A stretch of DNA of 41,691 bases from an uncultured Prochlorococcus sp. (GTDB taxonomy: Bacteria > Cyanobacteriota > Cyanobacteriia > PCC-6307 > Cyanobiaceae), in contig CACLUD010000004.1 in assembly GCA_902609995.1 (NCBI GenBank), positions 1-41,691 on the forward strand. The letters are read 5' to 3'. Shown here one piece after another: positions 7,614 through 17,020 of this stretch (its first letter is position 1; every line of letters starts with the position of its first letter). The notes beneath the pieces were generated by a model. It was not told the origin of the DNA and did not search any database. It worked only from the letters and a program-made list of their open reading frames with translations. A program made the position numbers and the translations under genes.

Positions 7614-9207
7614 ATTTCTAAAAAAAACAAATGTTATGCAAAATAGTTTTTTAATAGCTTTATTCGTTTTTTTAATTTCTTTATCACAATATTCTTGCGT
7701 TTCTAATAAAAAATCCAAAAGAATTATAGTTGCAAGTTCAGGTAAAATTGAATCCTTAGATCCTGCAAGGGCAAGTACTCTTAAATCACTACAATTATTA
7801 AGTGCGCTTGGTGATACTTTATATGAATTAAATTCTGAAGGAGAATTGATTCCTGAATTAGCATCAGGAATGCCAATTTTTTCAAAAGATAAATTACAAA
7901 TAATAATTAATCTAAAAGAAAATGTTCTTTTTCATGATGGAACTTTATTTAACTCAAATGCCATAAAGTTTTCTTTTGATAGATTTAAAAGAATAGGAAC
8001 AATGAATTATATCTTGGGGAATAAAATAAAATCTATTGAAACTCCAAGCGAATATAAGGTAATAATTAATCTAAATAAACCATCAAGCTCCGTTAACGGT
8101 TTACTTACATCTATAAATTTAACTCCTATTTCACCTACTTATTATAAAGATTATTCTGATAAATTTTTAAATGATAAATTTGTTGGTACAGGTAAATATA
8201 TATTGAAGAGATTTTCAAATGAAATTCAAATAATTGATCCAAATTTAAATTATTGGAGTGATAAACCTAATAATGAAGGTATTAGTTTTGTTGGATATTC
8301 CAACTCTTCTTCTCTTTTCGGAGCTCTAAAAAGTAAACAAATTGATGTTCTTTTATCAAATTCAATCGATGATATTCAAAGAAATAATTTAAATTTATTA
8401 AGCAATAACAAAGAAATTAAAGAGGGAAAGAGTCCTGCTACAGAAATAAGTTTTATTAGTCTAAGAACAAATTCTTATCCCTTAAATAATCTTAATGTAA
8501 GGTTGGCTATAGCTAAAAGTCTTAATAGGGACTTCATTAGCGAAAAGGTTAGTTATGGATTAAGGCAACCTTCAAGATCACTTGTTCCACCAATTTATAA
8601 AAAAAATAAGAAAGACTTATGGCCAAAATATGATCCCTTAGAAGCAAAAGTTTTACTGCAAAAAGAAGGTTACTGTAATGGTAATGTTTTAGATTTTCCT
8701 CTTACTTATCGATCTAACGTACCTGCTGATAAACTTATTGCTCTTTCTTGGCAAGAACAAATAAAAAATATTTTGAATGAATGTATTAATATTAGACTCA
8801 ACGGAGTAGAGTCCACAACTATTTATAAGAATCTAAATTTAGGAATATATACAGCGGTTATTCTTGATTGGACAGGTGCTTATTCTGACCCCGAGGCATA
8901 TTTAACACCCCTTCTAAGTTGCAGTGAAATAGATGGTAAAAACTGTAAAAAAGGGGAATCAGTTTACAGCGGAAGTTTTTGGGGATCAAATAAAGTAGAA
9001 GATTTATTTCTTGATAGCGAAAACTTAAACGGTAAAGAAAGATTAGTGAAATTAACTGAAATAGAGAAAATAGCTTCAAAATCAATACCTTATATTCCAA
9101 TATGGATTTCATCTCAAAAAGCTTGGTCGCAAAATGAAATTTCAAAACCTATTTTTAATGGTGCAGGAATTATTTTAATGAGTGATCTCAAATTCATTAA
9201 TGAGTAG
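7603..9207 (+). CDS. ABC transporter substrate-binding lipoprotein, peptide/nickel family 5
   Basis: A 534-residue family-5 (DppA/OppA/NikA-like) solute-binding protein. A signal peptide ends in a lipobox-like LSQYSC, predicting a lipid-anchored cysteine near residue 32. Family features follow: SLDPARAST, GDTLYELNSEGELIPELA, VLFHDGTLFNSNAIKFSFDRF, GTGKYILKRF, NVRLAIAKSLNRDFIS and YIPIWISSQKAWS near the end. The ligand could be a peptide, nickel-chelate or another small solute; sequence alone does not decide. The frame has a second possible start (ATG 7636, residue 12), which would still keep the signal peptide. It overlaps both neighbours. Confidence 0.88.
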   Translation: MKSKFLKKTNVMQNSFLIALFVFLISLSQYSCVSNKKSKRIIVASSGKIESLDPARASTLKSLQLLSALGDTLYELNSEGELIPELASGMPIFSKDKLQIIINLKENVLFHDGTLFNSNAIKFSFDRFKRIGTMNYILGNKIKSIETPSEYKVIINLNKPSSSVNGLLTSINLTPISPTYYKDYSDKFLNDKFVGTGKYILKRFSNEIQIIDPNLNYWSDKPNNEGISFVGYSNSSSLFGALKSKQIDVLLSNSIDDIQRNNLNLLSNNKEIKEGKSPATEISFISLRTNSYPLNNLNVRLAIAKSLNRDFISEKVSYGLRQPSRSLVPPIYKKNKKDLWPKYDPLEAKVLLQKEGYCNGNVLDFPLTYRSNVPADKLIALSWQEQIKNILNECINIRLNGVESTTIYKNLNLGIYTAVILDWTGAYSDPEAYLTPLLSCSEIDGKNCKKGESVYSGSFWGSNKVEDLFLDSENLNGKERLVKLTEIEKIASKSIPYIPIWISSQKAWSQNEISKPIFNGAGIILMSDLKFINE

Positions 9208-10222
9208 AGATCTTAATAAACTTTTAAATTATTCTTTATTAAAGATTTCTTTAATACCTTTAATGTTGTTGATTATATCTACATTAGTTTTTATTTTGTT
9301 GAGAGTTGCGCCAGGAGACCCAGTTGACGCAATTTTAGGATCTGGGGCTAATGAAGCTTCAAGAGAAATTCTTAGATATAAATTAGGGTTAAATGAATCT
9401 CTTCTTAGTCAGTATCTATCCTACCTTAATAATATTTTGCACTTAAATTTTGGAGAATCTTTAAGTACTCAAGAACCGGTTCTTGATATTATTCTTAAAT
9501 CATTACCAGCGAGTCTAGAACTAGGTATCTTTTCAATATTCTTTGCAATCTTTATAGGCTTTCCGCTTGGTTTTTTGGGTTTAAAAAATAAAGGAAAAAA
9601 AGGTGACTACATAGCTAGAGTAATAGGTATCTCTTCATATGCAATTCCACCTTTCTGGGGGGCAATTTTAGCTCAATTAATATTTTCGGTATATTTAAGA
9701 ATTTTTCCAATTGGTGGGAGGTTCCCAATCACTTATAGCCAACCTAAAATTACAGGCTTTCTAGTTTTAGATAGTCTTCTAAATAATAATCTTATCTATT
9801 TAAGAGAAAGCTTATATCATCTTGCCCTTCCTTCATTAACTCTTGGGTTTCTTTTGAGCGGAATTTTTAGTAGATCTTTAAGACTAAATTTAGACAAGAC
9901 ACTAAAAAGTGATTATGTAAATGCAGCTTTATGCAGAGGAATTTCAAGAGGGAAAATTATCTTAAATCACTCTTTACCTAATGCACTTTTGCCTATTGTT
10001 ACGATTTCAGGCTTAACAATAGCTTCTTTAGCAGGAGGAGCGCTTCTTTTTGAAGTTACTTTTTCATGGCCAGGTATAGCTTTAAGGTTACATGAAGCTA
10101 TTTCCCAACGGGATTATACTGTTGTTCAAGGAATTGTAATTATCACCTCTTTACTAATAGTCTCATTAAATCTTTTTGTTGATATTTTAATTGCTATATT
10201 AGATCCTCGAATTGAATACTAA
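9182..10222 (+). CDS. ABC transporter permease, DppB/NikB type
   Basis: An inner-membrane permease of 346 residues (340 from the ATG at 9200). An N-terminal membrane span is followed by RVAPGDPVDAILG, the hallmark of DppB/OppB/NikB permeases. The EAA loop that contacts the ATPase reads ALCRGISRGKIILNHSLPNALLP, with GGALLFEVTFSWPGIA after it. It overlaps the substrate-binding gene by 26 bases, indicating coupled expression. The usual partner permease (DppC/NikC) and two ATPases are not adjacent: the next gene lies on the other strand and overlaps its end by four bases. Confidence 0.93.
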   Translation: MISNSLMSRDLNKLLNYSLLKISLIPLMLLIISTLVFILLRVAPGDPVDAILGSGANEASREILRYKLGLNESLLSQYLSYLNNILHLNFGESLSTQEPVLDIILKSLPASLELGIFSIFFAIFIGFPLGFLGLKNKGKKGDYIARVIGISSYAIPPFWGAILAQLIFSVYLRIFPIGGRFPITYSQPKITGFLVLDSLLNNNLIYLRESLYHLALPSLTLGFLLSGIFSRSLRLNLDKTLKSDYVNAALCRGISRGKIILNHSLPNALLPIVTISGLTIASLAGGALLFEVTFSWPGIALRLHEAISQRDYTVVQGIVIITSLLIVSLNLFVDILIAILDPRIEY

Positions 10223-11781
10223 TTTTTGATTATTGATTTTAAAGTCTTTCTATCTAAAAGATGAAAATCAAGATTGCTTTCTTTTTGATTTTTTATAATT
10301 TTAATGCTTTCATTACTTTTTATGTTTTCTAAAAACTCTACGATAACTTTTAAAGATAAATTTTGAAAATAGTAAGGATTTGATCCAATAAAAGATTTAT
10401 TGATTTTAAAAATATCATTATTTTCGATATTTTCTGAATACTTATCATTGATTCTTATTGGTGAAAAATGACTTGATCCCTCAATAATCAAGAATCTATT
10501 TAATGGATTATTAGTCGTAGATAAAAACACTTTGAATTGCTCACTTATTAAGGGTGTTATAAGATCATAAGTCCCTCCAATTAACAGTACTGGAATCTCA
10601 ATCCCAGAATTTTTTTCATTTGGCCAGATTAAGCTTCCAAATGAATTAAATCCTATAATTCCATTTGCTTTCTTTGAATTGATTATTTCGGGTAATGGAA
10701 TTTCGTTTAATTGACATTGGAGTAATTTTGATAAATTTGTTATTGCAAAATCTTTTAAAGCTAAATCACATCTTTTTTCAAAGTCATCTTTAGGTAAATC
10801 ACCTTCATACAAAAAAGCTATTAAAGCTCCTAATGAATGTCCCATTAAAATATATGAATCATTGGCTAATCCTAATTTCCCATTATTATGCGCTTTTATT
10901 ACTGCATCTAAATCTTTGATACGGTATAAGAAAAAGTCAGCACTAGTTGGAATTGAATTAGTACCTTCGATAACTTCCAAAAAAGCCTCTGAATTACTTC
11001 CTTCATGGTTTATAAATAATACGGGCCATCCTCTCTTACTTAATTCAATGCCAATCCATCTGAAATTATCAATATTTCCTCCAAGTCCTGGCATAAATAT
11101 AATTAGATCTTTATTTGATTTAGTTTTCTTATTTTTCCATAATTCAATTTTTAAAGGCTCACCTCTATGAGGCGAATAAATTTTCTTATTAATTTTTATA
11201 AGATCTGAATCCCCTTTATATATTTTTTTCTTGGAGAAAGAGTAATTGGTTTTTTCTAATGATTTTAATTTTAGGTTTAGACTTTGTTGTTTTGCTAATT
11301 CCTTTTTCCATGAAGAAATTATTAAAATTAAATTATCAATATCTAATGAAATTTCTTCTGAAGGCAAAGCCTTTAGGATGTCCAAAGTCGAAACTTCATT
11401 TTTGACTTCCAATAAACTTTCTATTGTATTAAAAACCTTAATACCATCTTTGTCATTGGGAACCAAAATAGTATTACTTAATTCTGAAAGAATCTTGTTA
11501 CCTAACCAACTTCTTAATACTTGCCTGTTTAAACTTTCTTCTTTAAAAACTGGGAATTTTAAAAATCTTGATATCTCAAATACTTTTAAAAAACCATTTT
11601 GCTTAAACCAGTCTATTACTTCTGTAGAATCATCCTTATAATTCTCCAAGTTTAATAATTGATCTATAGTTAAAGGGATTGACATCTCTTCGAACTTGAT
11701 ATTTATCTTTTCAGCCCCCATTGCATCTTTTGCTGAACAAAAACTAAAGAAACTTAAAAAGAGTATAAAAATGAATTTCAA
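10219..11781 (-). CDS. Secreted alpha/beta hydrolase, DUF1400-like
   Basis: A 520-residue protein. A signal peptide (about 1-22, FILFLSFFSFCSA) is followed by a helical N-terminal region of DUF1400 type (INIKFEEMSIPLTIDQL..., residues about 24-170) found in cyanobacterial secreted hydrolases. After it comes an alpha/beta hydrolase domain: FMPGLGGN (oxyanion strand), nucleophile elbow GHSLGAL, acid strand VLLIGGTYDLITP, and a late His in EGSSHFSPI. The substrate is unknown; lipase or esterase activity in the periplasm or lumen is possible. The start is TTG at 11781. It is only 2 bases from the divergent GTG of the next gene, so one of the two starts may lie further in. The signal peptide argues for this one. 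Confidence 0.82.
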   Translation of the reverse strand: MKFIFILFLSFFSFCSAKDAMGAEKINIKFEEMSIPLTIDQLLNLENYKDDSTEVIDWFKQNGFLKVFEISRFLKFPVFKEESLNRQVLRSWLGNKILSELSNTILVPNDKDGIKVFNTIESLLEVKNEVSTLDILKALPSEEISLDIDNLILIISSWKKELAKQQSLNLKLKSLEKTNYSFSKKKIYKGDSDLIKINKKIYSPHRGEPLKIELWKNKKTKSNKDLIIFMPGLGGNIDNFRWIGIELSKRGWPVLFINHEGSNSEAFLEVIEGTNSIPTSADFFLYRIKDLDAVIKAHNNGKLGLANDSYILMGHSLGALIAFLYEGDLPKDDFEKRCDLALKDFAITNLSKLLQCQLNEIPLPEIINSKKANGIIGFNSFGSLIWPNEKNSGIEIPVLLIGGTYDLITPLISEQFKVFLSTTNNPLNRFLIIEGSSHFSPIRINDKYSENIENNDIFKINKSFIGSNPYYFQNLSLKVIVEFLENIKSNESIKIIKNQKESNLDFHLLDRKTLKSIIKN

Positions 11782-11783
11782 TT

Positions 11784-13013
11784 GTGGTTATTCCGAATAA
11801 ATTACTTACAGGTAAACTTTGGTGGAGTCAATTTCCCTTTCATTTAAGGTTAATTACTAAAATAAGATTCTTTGCTTCATTTGGAGCAGGAGGAGTAATT
11901 TATTTAACATCCCTTATTTTCAATAATATTGGATTTTCAGCAACAGAAATTGGTCTAGGTTTCACGATATCAGCGATCATAGGTACTTTAACAAGAATCT
12001 TTACTGGAAATTATCTGAATAAAACAGGCAAAATTCAAAATCCTTTAGTTATATCTTCATTCATAAGTATTGCTGCTGGATTTTGTTTAATTATTTCAAA
12101 AGATATTTACTTTTACATCCTTGGTCAAGCTTTTATTGGAGCAGCCGCGGGGATATATTGGCCTACTGCAGAATTTGTAGTCCCATATTTTTGCCAACCT
12201 ATTGATACAAGAAAAGCTTATGCCCTCGTTAGAACTTCTGAGGCTTTGGGGATATTTTTAGGTGTATTTATTGGTGGATTTATGAATAATTTTATTTATC
12301 TCAAATCGATTTTTTTTAATGATATATTTTGTATGCTTTCAATTATTTTTTTGATTTTAAGAAATAAAAAGTCGATAAAAAAAACTTTAGAGAACTCTCA
12401 AAAAAAGGCTTTAGATGAAGTTGAAATTTATCAAAAGAGATGGAATAAAAATACAAACATAATAGTTTTATCTGTGATATTGATAACTACATCTCTTGCT
12501 TTAATTCAGGTGACATTACCACTTGATCTTGTTAAGGGTGGAGTCATTAGAGATGTCTTAAATGAACAAGTTATTAGTTTTATAATTTCTTTTCAGTTAA
12601 TTTTATTATTAATTTTACAATGGCCAATTGGTTCATGGATATCAAAAAAAGGAAAATTATTTGGATTGAAATTTAGCTTAATCAACTTTTCTTTCGCATC
12701 ACTGTTGTTATTTATTTCTAGTTATTTAAATATTTCAGGTTTTTATTTCGTGTTTTTTGCAATCGTCTTAATAAGTTTAGGCACATCTTCCTTCTTACCG
12801 ACATCTACAGATGTTGTTTTTAGTATTGCCCCTACAAATAAAAAAGGTTACGCACTAGCACTTTTATCACAATGTTTTGCAATGGGATATTTTTTTGGGC
12901 CATTTATTTCTGGGAGGGTACTAGATCTTTTTGGGTATGCATCGATTATGTGGGTAGCTATTTCATCTTTTTGTTTTTTAATGTTTGCGATGATATTTAA
13001 GAAATCATTTTAA
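11784..13013 (+). CDS. MFS-type membrane transporter
   Basis: A 409-residue polytopic protein with about 12 hydrophobic spans and the two-halves layout of the major facilitator superfamily. A motif-A-like loop follows span 2 (GNYLNKTGKIQNP). A glycine-rich span 4-5 region is present (GQAFIGAAAGIYWPTAEF) and a second-half equivalent (PIGSWISKKGKLFG). Such proteins usually export drugs or metabolites; the substrate cannot be inferred. The start is GTG, almost back to back with the hydrolase gene, so its promoter must lie inside that gene's 5' end or the true start is downstream. Confidence 0.85.
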   Translation: MVIPNKLLTGKLWWSQFPFHLRLITKIRFFASFGAGGVIYLTSLIFNNIGFSATEIGLGFTISAIIGTLTRIFTGNYLNKTGKIQNPLVISSFISIAAGFCLIISKDIYFYILGQAFIGAAAGIYWPTAEFVVPYFCQPIDTRKAYALVRTSEALGIFLGVFIGGFMNNFIYLKSIFFNDIFCMLSIIFLILRNKKSIKKTLENSQKKALDEVEIYQKRWNKNTNIIVLSVILITTSLALIQVTLPLDLVKGGVIRDVLNEQVISFIISFQLILLLILQWPIGSWISKKGKLFGLKFSLINFSFASLLLFISSYLNISGFYFVFFAIVLISLGTSSFLPTSTDVVFSIAPTNKKGYALALLSQCFAMGYFFGPFISGRVLDLFGYASIMWVAISSFCFLMFAMIFKKSF

Positions 13014-13033
13014 AAGTTTTATATAAATAATAT

Positions 13034-13408
13034 TTATTTTTTTTCTATTTCAATTATTCTTCTTTCTCTAAGAAATAAGAAAAAAGGAGCGGAGAAAGCA
13101 AATGCTATTAAAAAGGTTCCAATATAAACAACCCACATATTTTTTATATTCAATTTTTTAGATTCATTTACTATCCAAATAAAAACTGCAGTAGCACCCA
13201 CCAATAAATCTCTTGAAATGGATTGCGCTGCTGGATTAGCATTTGCTAATGAAATAAAATTTTTAATGTCAAAACTATTTCCATATTCAATAGCAAAATC
13301 AAAATTTGCCATCATTGGTAGGATTGCTCCAAGGAATGATAGAAAAAGGTAAAGATACGATAGTTTTTGTTTATTATCTTTTAATATGTTTATTGAATTC
13401 ATATGCAA
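13034..13408 (-). CDS. Small membrane protein, DUF2834-like
   Basis: A 124-residue integral membrane protein with three or four hydrophobic spans and a basic C-terminal tail (FLRERRIIEIEKK). The pattern of a first span with LGAILPMMANFDFA, the NANPAAQSISRDLLVGATAVFIW loop-span and a late AFAFSAPFFLFLRER reminds me of DUF2834, a short family common in cyanobacteria; function unknown. An alternative ATG is two codons in (13402). It is divergent from the PfkB kinase gene, 35 bases away, and convergent with the MFS gene. Confidence 0.7.
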   Translation of the reverse strand: MHMNSINILKDNKQKLSYLYLFLSFLGAILPMMANFDFAIEYGNSFDIKNFISLANANPAAQSISRDLLVGATAVFIWIVNESKKLNIKNMWVVYIGTFLIAFAFSAPFFLFLRERRIIEIEKK

Positions 13409-13443
13409 ATGATATATACCCTTATAATAGTATTGAATAACTT

Positions 13444-14316
13444 ATGATTGAAGAAGAAAATTATAATTTTCAGGAATATAAATTTATAAAAGGAAATCGA
13501 AAGTTTGCTGTTATTGGACATATTGAGTGGATAAATTTTATTGAAGTAGATCAATTACCTAAACCAGGTTTAATCTCTCATTCTAAAAAATCTTTAGAAT
13601 ATCCTGCCGGAGGAGGATCAGTGATAGCCAAAAGACTACGGGAATTAACTAATAGCGAAGTCCATTTCTTTACAGCTTTAGGTAATGATTTTTATGGCAA
13701 GCAATGTTTAAATATTCTTGAAAGTATGGGTATTAAATTACATGTAGCATGGCGAGATAAACCAACAAGAAAAGGGTTCAGTGTAATTGATTCTGATGGC
13801 GAAAGATCTATTACTATTATTGGAGATAGATTGTCCCCTAATCATAATGATGATTTAGATTGGGCTACCCTTAATGATATGGATGGAGTATTTATTACAG
13901 CAGGCGATAAAGAATTATTTAAAAAATCGAGGATAGCTAAAATATTATGTACCACACCCAGAGTAGGTTTAAAGATAATTAATGAATCCGGGATATTTTT
14001 AGATGGATTAATTGGAAGTAATCTTGATCCCGGAGAAGTTTTTTCTTTAAATGAATTAAAATTAAACCCAAAATATGTTATCAAAACAGAAGGTGAGAAT
14101 GGCGGGATAGTATTCCCAGGAGGAAGATATAAAGCTATTAAAAATAAAAAAAATAAAATTGATTCATATGGCTGCGGCGATTCTTTCGCGGCAGGAATTC
14201 TTTATGGACTTTCCTCAGATTGGAATATAGAAGAAAGTTTAAATCTTGCTAAAATAATGGGTAGAAATTGCAGTGAACATTTTGGACCATATAAAAATGT
14301 TAACAACTATAGTTAG
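13444..14316 (+). CDS. PfkB-family carbohydrate kinase
   Basis: A 290-residue ribokinase-fold kinase. The glycine-rich substrate region is YPAGGGSVIAKRLREL (about 53-68), the di-glycine lid region HFFTALGNDFYGKQCL follows, and the C-terminal PfkB signature is IDSYGCGDSFAAGI with the catalytic base Asp246. It phosphorylates a sugar or nucleoside using ATP. The sequence is divergent from fructokinase and adenosine kinase, so the substrate is open. A small gene follows 8 bases downstream on the same strand. Confidence 0.87.
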   Translation: MIEEENYNFQEYKFIKGNRKFAVIGHIEWINFIEVDQLPKPGLISHSKKSLEYPAGGGSVIAKRLRELTNSEVHFFTALGNDFYGKQCLNILESMGIKLHVAWRDKPTRKGFSVIDSDGERSITIIGDRLSPNHNDDLDWATLNDMDGVFITAGDKELFKKSRIAKILCTTPRVGLKIINESGIFLDGLIGSNLDPGEVFSLNELKLNPKYVIKTEGENGGIVFPGGRYKAIKNKKNKIDSYGCGDSFAAGILYGLSSDWNIEESLNLAKIMGRNCSEHFGPYKNVNNYS

Positions 14317-14324
14317 GTGAATTT

Positions 14325-14519
14325 TTGATGAATAATTTGTTAAATAAAAAAAGAAGTTATCTTGTTGATGCAATTATGATTTTCTTCTTATTAATCTCTT
14401 TTTTGGTTTTTGAATCTCTAAAAACTTTATCTGGAATTTTTACCTATGGGATTTTTAAAAAGGAAATATTAACCACTAAAAGCAATTTAGGATTTGATTT
14501 CAAAATTAAAATTAGATGA
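14325..14519 (+). CDS. Small single-span membrane protein, unknown
   Basis: A 64-residue protein with a basic N-terminus (NKKRSYLVDA), one hydrophobic span (about 17-31) and a basic tail. I do not recognise it. It starts 8 bases after the kinase gene and its TGA overlaps the ATG of the following gene (ATGA). This points to a three-gene transcript and supports it as a real gene. Confidence 0.6.
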   Translation: MMNNLLNKKRSYLVDAIMIFFLLISFLVFESLKTLSGIFTYGIFKKEILTTKSNLGFDFKIKIR

Positions 14520-14875
14520 ATATATATATAATTGGCTTTGCTTGTGCTTTAGTTTTAATTTTACTAATTAAAAAAATTACAAATATAAAAAAAAATAAGA
14601 ATAATAAGTTATCTAAATTTAAAAAGAAACTTCTTAGTAAAGAGTCAAATATTGAAAAAATTTTTTCACGAGATGATGAAAAAACATTTTCTGATCCGGA
14701 TATTAATATCAATATAGGAATTTATGATAATGAAGATATTACGAATAGAAAATCTAATATTCATAGAGCAAGACTCTCAAAATTTAAGAAGTCAAAATTA
14801 AATGGAGAAACTATATTTATAGATCCAGATCAAAAGATCTATAAATATATTAATGGGAAGAAAAAATTTATCTAA
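14516..14875 (+). CDS. Membrane-anchored hypothetical protein
   Basis: A 119-residue protein: an N-terminal span (YIIGFACALVLILLI) followed by a very Lys/Asn-rich hydrophilic tail (KKNKNNKLSKFKKKLLSKES). Near the end is a block GETIFIDPDQKIYKYINGKKKFI. The topology suggests a thylakoid- or plasma-membrane anchor with a cytoplasmic basic tail. No family recognised. Its ATG overlaps the previous stop by four bases. Confidence 0.6.
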   Translation: MNIYIIGFACALVLILLIKKITNIKKNKNNKLSKFKKKLLSKESNIEKIFSRDDEKTFSDPDININIGIYDNEDITNRKSNIHRARLSKFKKSKLNGETIFIDPDQKIYKYINGKKKFI

Positions 14876-14886
14876 TATAAAACTAC

Positions 14887-15405
14887 TTAATTACATTCAA
14901 GACTATCTCTTGTAGAAACTCCTGTAGTTGGATTAACTCCTTCAGCAATTTTGCAAAGATTTCTCTGGTCTTCACTATCTAGAATCGCGTAAGAAAAATC
15001 TGCTCCTTCTATTTGCGCACCAGCAAAGCTACTTCCAGAAGCTATCATGTTTATCAAAATGGAATTTCTTAAATCTGTTTTTTGGAAATTCACTCTATCT
15101 GCGAGAGTATCAGTTAAATCTATTCCATTAAGATTAGAACCTTTTAAGTCAGATAAAGTTAATGTTGTTCCATGTAGATCGACTTCACTAAAGTCAGCAT
15201 CTCTTGCTACTGCTCCTGCTATTGAGGATAAATGAAGATCCTCTCCATGAAAATCAAAACCAGTAATATTAGATCTTACGTAACTAGGAACCTCATCTCC
15301 CTCTCCTTTAGTCGCCACATTTGCACCTGCAAAAACAGGAGAGGTAAAAATCAGAAAAGAAAAAGTCAGACATAAAAAGTATTTCAAAAAGGTAAATCGA
15401 TTCAT
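14887..15405 (-). CDS. Exported pentapeptide-repeat protein
   Basis: A 172-residue protein with a clear Sec signal peptide (FLKYFLCLTFSFLIFTSPVFA, cleavage near residue 26). A run of A(D/N)LXX-type pentapeptides follows, for example DFHGEDLHLSS, ADFSEVDLHGTT, SNLNGIDLTDT, VNFQKTDLRNS and ADFSYAIL. These fold as a right-handed beta helix. Cyanobacteria export several such proteins to the thylakoid lumen or periplasm; their role is mostly unknown. Two cysteines near the C-terminus (NLCKIAEG, SLEC) could form a disulfide. It is convergent with the previous gene. Confidence 0.86.
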   Translation of the reverse strand: MNRFTFLKYFLCLTFSFLIFTSPVFAGANVATKGEGDEVPSYVRSNITGFDFHGEDLHLSSIAGAVARDADFSEVDLHGTTLTLSDLKGSNLNGIDLTDTLADRVNFQKTDLRNSILINMIASGSSFAGAQIEGADFSYAILDSEDQRNLCKIAEGVNPTTGVSTRDSLECN

Positions 15406-15488
15406 GTTGAGATTTTACAGTCCCTCTATCTTATCTCAATAAGATAATGATTTAAATTGTTTTTAAAATTTGAATAAAGTTTTTAAAG

Positions 15489-15962
15489 TTATTTAACACT
15501 ATAAATTTTAAATTTAGGTTGTAAATTTGTTATGCAATCGTGTAGTTTTTTATTATCTTTGCTATTGGTAACTTTAAATTCAGATTCAACACTTCCTTCC
15601 TTATCTCTTATAGCTTGATTTAAAACAACAGAACCATTTTCATCAGAAACAGATCTATGAAAAGTTCCTCTAGGGATTTTTAAGATTAATCCACATGACT
15701 CTAATCTTACTTTGTAGAAAGGATATTCCCAGCCTAAGTTTACGAGATAAAAAGTTCTTCCTCCTGAAATAGCTAAAAGGTTATCCTCTTGTTTGTGATG
15801 AATATAAAACTGCCAATCGCCTAATTTTTTATCATTAGGTGGGCTCACAGCTGGCCCATTATGAATTACTAAGTCTCTAAAATTTGAGTTATTAATACTA
15901 ATATCGAAAAATCTGACATCTTCCGTATCACGAAATTTTTCGTAACTTTTCAATTCAAACAT
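15489..15962 (-). CDS. Cupin-like hypothetical protein
   Basis: A 157-residue protein rich in predicted beta strands. Blocks such as GDWQFYIHHKQEDNLLAISGG, YPFYKVRLESCGLILKIPRG and TFHRSVSDENGSVVLNQAIRD resemble a cupin barrel of the sugar-epimerase (RmlC) kind, but key epimerase residues cannot be confirmed, so no activity is assigned. The frame is open upstream to TTG/GTG codons at 16076 and 16073. That extension (38 residues) looks less conserved, so I prefer the ATG at 15962. Neighbours are an exported pentapeptide protein and the transglutaminase operon. Confidence 0.6.
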   Translation of the reverse strand: MFELKSYEKFRDTEDVRFFDISINNSNFRDLVIHNGPAVSPPNDKKLGDWQFYIHHKQEDNLLAISGGRTFYLVNLGWEYPFYKVRLESCGLILKIPRGTFHRSVSDENGSVVLNQAIRDKEGSVESEFKVTNSKDNKKLHDCITNLQPKFKIYSVK

Positions 15963-16159
15963 TTCAGATTTGTTTGGCTTTGCAAGTTCGATTTTTAAAG
16001 TTGAGTTCAATTTATTTGAAATATTAATTAAATAAAAACAAATATATTTTGAAGATAACGTATCAGTTAACACCAATTAGGGAACATCTCTATCAAATTA
16101 ATAATTAAGATTATTTTTTAAATATCCTTCAAAATCATTCTAAAGATTAAAAGGCTTAA

Positions 16160-17020
16160 TTAGTTACAAATTTCTAAAGGCTTTATTTCCCAGGTCAAAT
16201 TATTCTTAAGGTTTGTTTTGCCTCTAAAGTTTCCAGTAATCACTGCCGTTAGGTTGGATTTTGAAGAAGATACTAATGTTAAATACCTTTCGTCTATTAA
16301 TCCTTTACCGCTTGGATCAAAACCTCTCCATCCTGCTCCTGGGATATACAATTCAGCCCACGCGTGTAATTCAAATTCTTTTGGTAGAGGATCTTCAAAA
16401 TGATAACCACTAACAAATCTGCTTGGAATTCCGACTGATCTGCATGACTCAACCATTAACATTGCTAAGTCTCTGCATGAACCAACCCTTTCTCTGAGAG
16501 TCCTGCTTGCTGGCCATGCTGGGCCAGTATGTCTTTTCGTATACTTAACTCGATCCTGAATAATTTCTATAAGTTGAAATGTGAAAGATAAGGCATTATT
16601 GCTACTTCCAGCTAATGACTCTTGGGCTAATTCAACAGCAGAAGGATCATGCTGCCCATTTGGCATCCATCCTTCCAAAGCGCCCTGAAGATCTCTATTA
16701 ATGATACTTCTACAAAAGGGTAATGTAAGGTCCCTATCTTTAACACCATCAAGAATGCAAGGATGTTTAAGTGTCTCAACCTCGCTTATTGCCTTAATAG
16801 ATAATGAATCGGTATATCCCTCAAAGGTAATTCTATTAATCTCTTCACCACTTGCGGCAAGCAAAGGATAAATAATTTTAGGATTTGGAGAAATATTTAA
16901 ATTAAAGTTTATTAGCCTTTGAAATCCATGCGATCTTGGCTTGATACATAATCGATGTTCCCCCAATTGAACTGATTCTTCGTAGGAATATTCAAGATTA
17001 TGAATATATTTAATTTTCAT
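16160..17020 (-). CDS. Transglutaminase-like cysteine protease/peptide ligase
   Basis: A 286-residue protein with the bacterial transglutaminase N-terminal beta domain (about 1-85, starting MKIKYIHNLEYSYEESV) and a papain-fold transglutaminase core. The catalytic triad is visible: Cys182 in GSCRDLAMLMVESCRSVG, His219 in ELHAWAELYIPGAGW, Asp235 in GFDPSGKG. Its ATG overlaps the alpha-E stop (ATGA). In many bacteria this protein is encoded with an alpha-E protein and a circularly permuted ATP-grasp enzyme, as here. The predicted role is hydrolysis or transfer of the peptide-like product of the ATP-grasp enzyme; the product itself is unknown. Confidence 0.9.
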   Translation of the reverse strand: MKIKYIHNLEYSYEESVQLGEHRLCIKPRSHGFQRLINFNLNISPNPKIIYPLLAASGEEINRITFEGYTDSLSIKAISEVETLKHPCILDGVKDRDLTLPFCRSIINRDLQGALEGWMPNGQHDPSAVELAQESLAGSSNNALSFTFQLIEIIQDRVKYTKRHTGPAWPASRTLRERVGSCRDLAMLMVESCRSVGIPSRFVSGYHFEDPLPKEFELHAWAELYIPGAGWRGFDPSGKGLIDERYLTLVSSSKSNLTAVITGNFRGKTNLKNNLTWEIKPLEICN

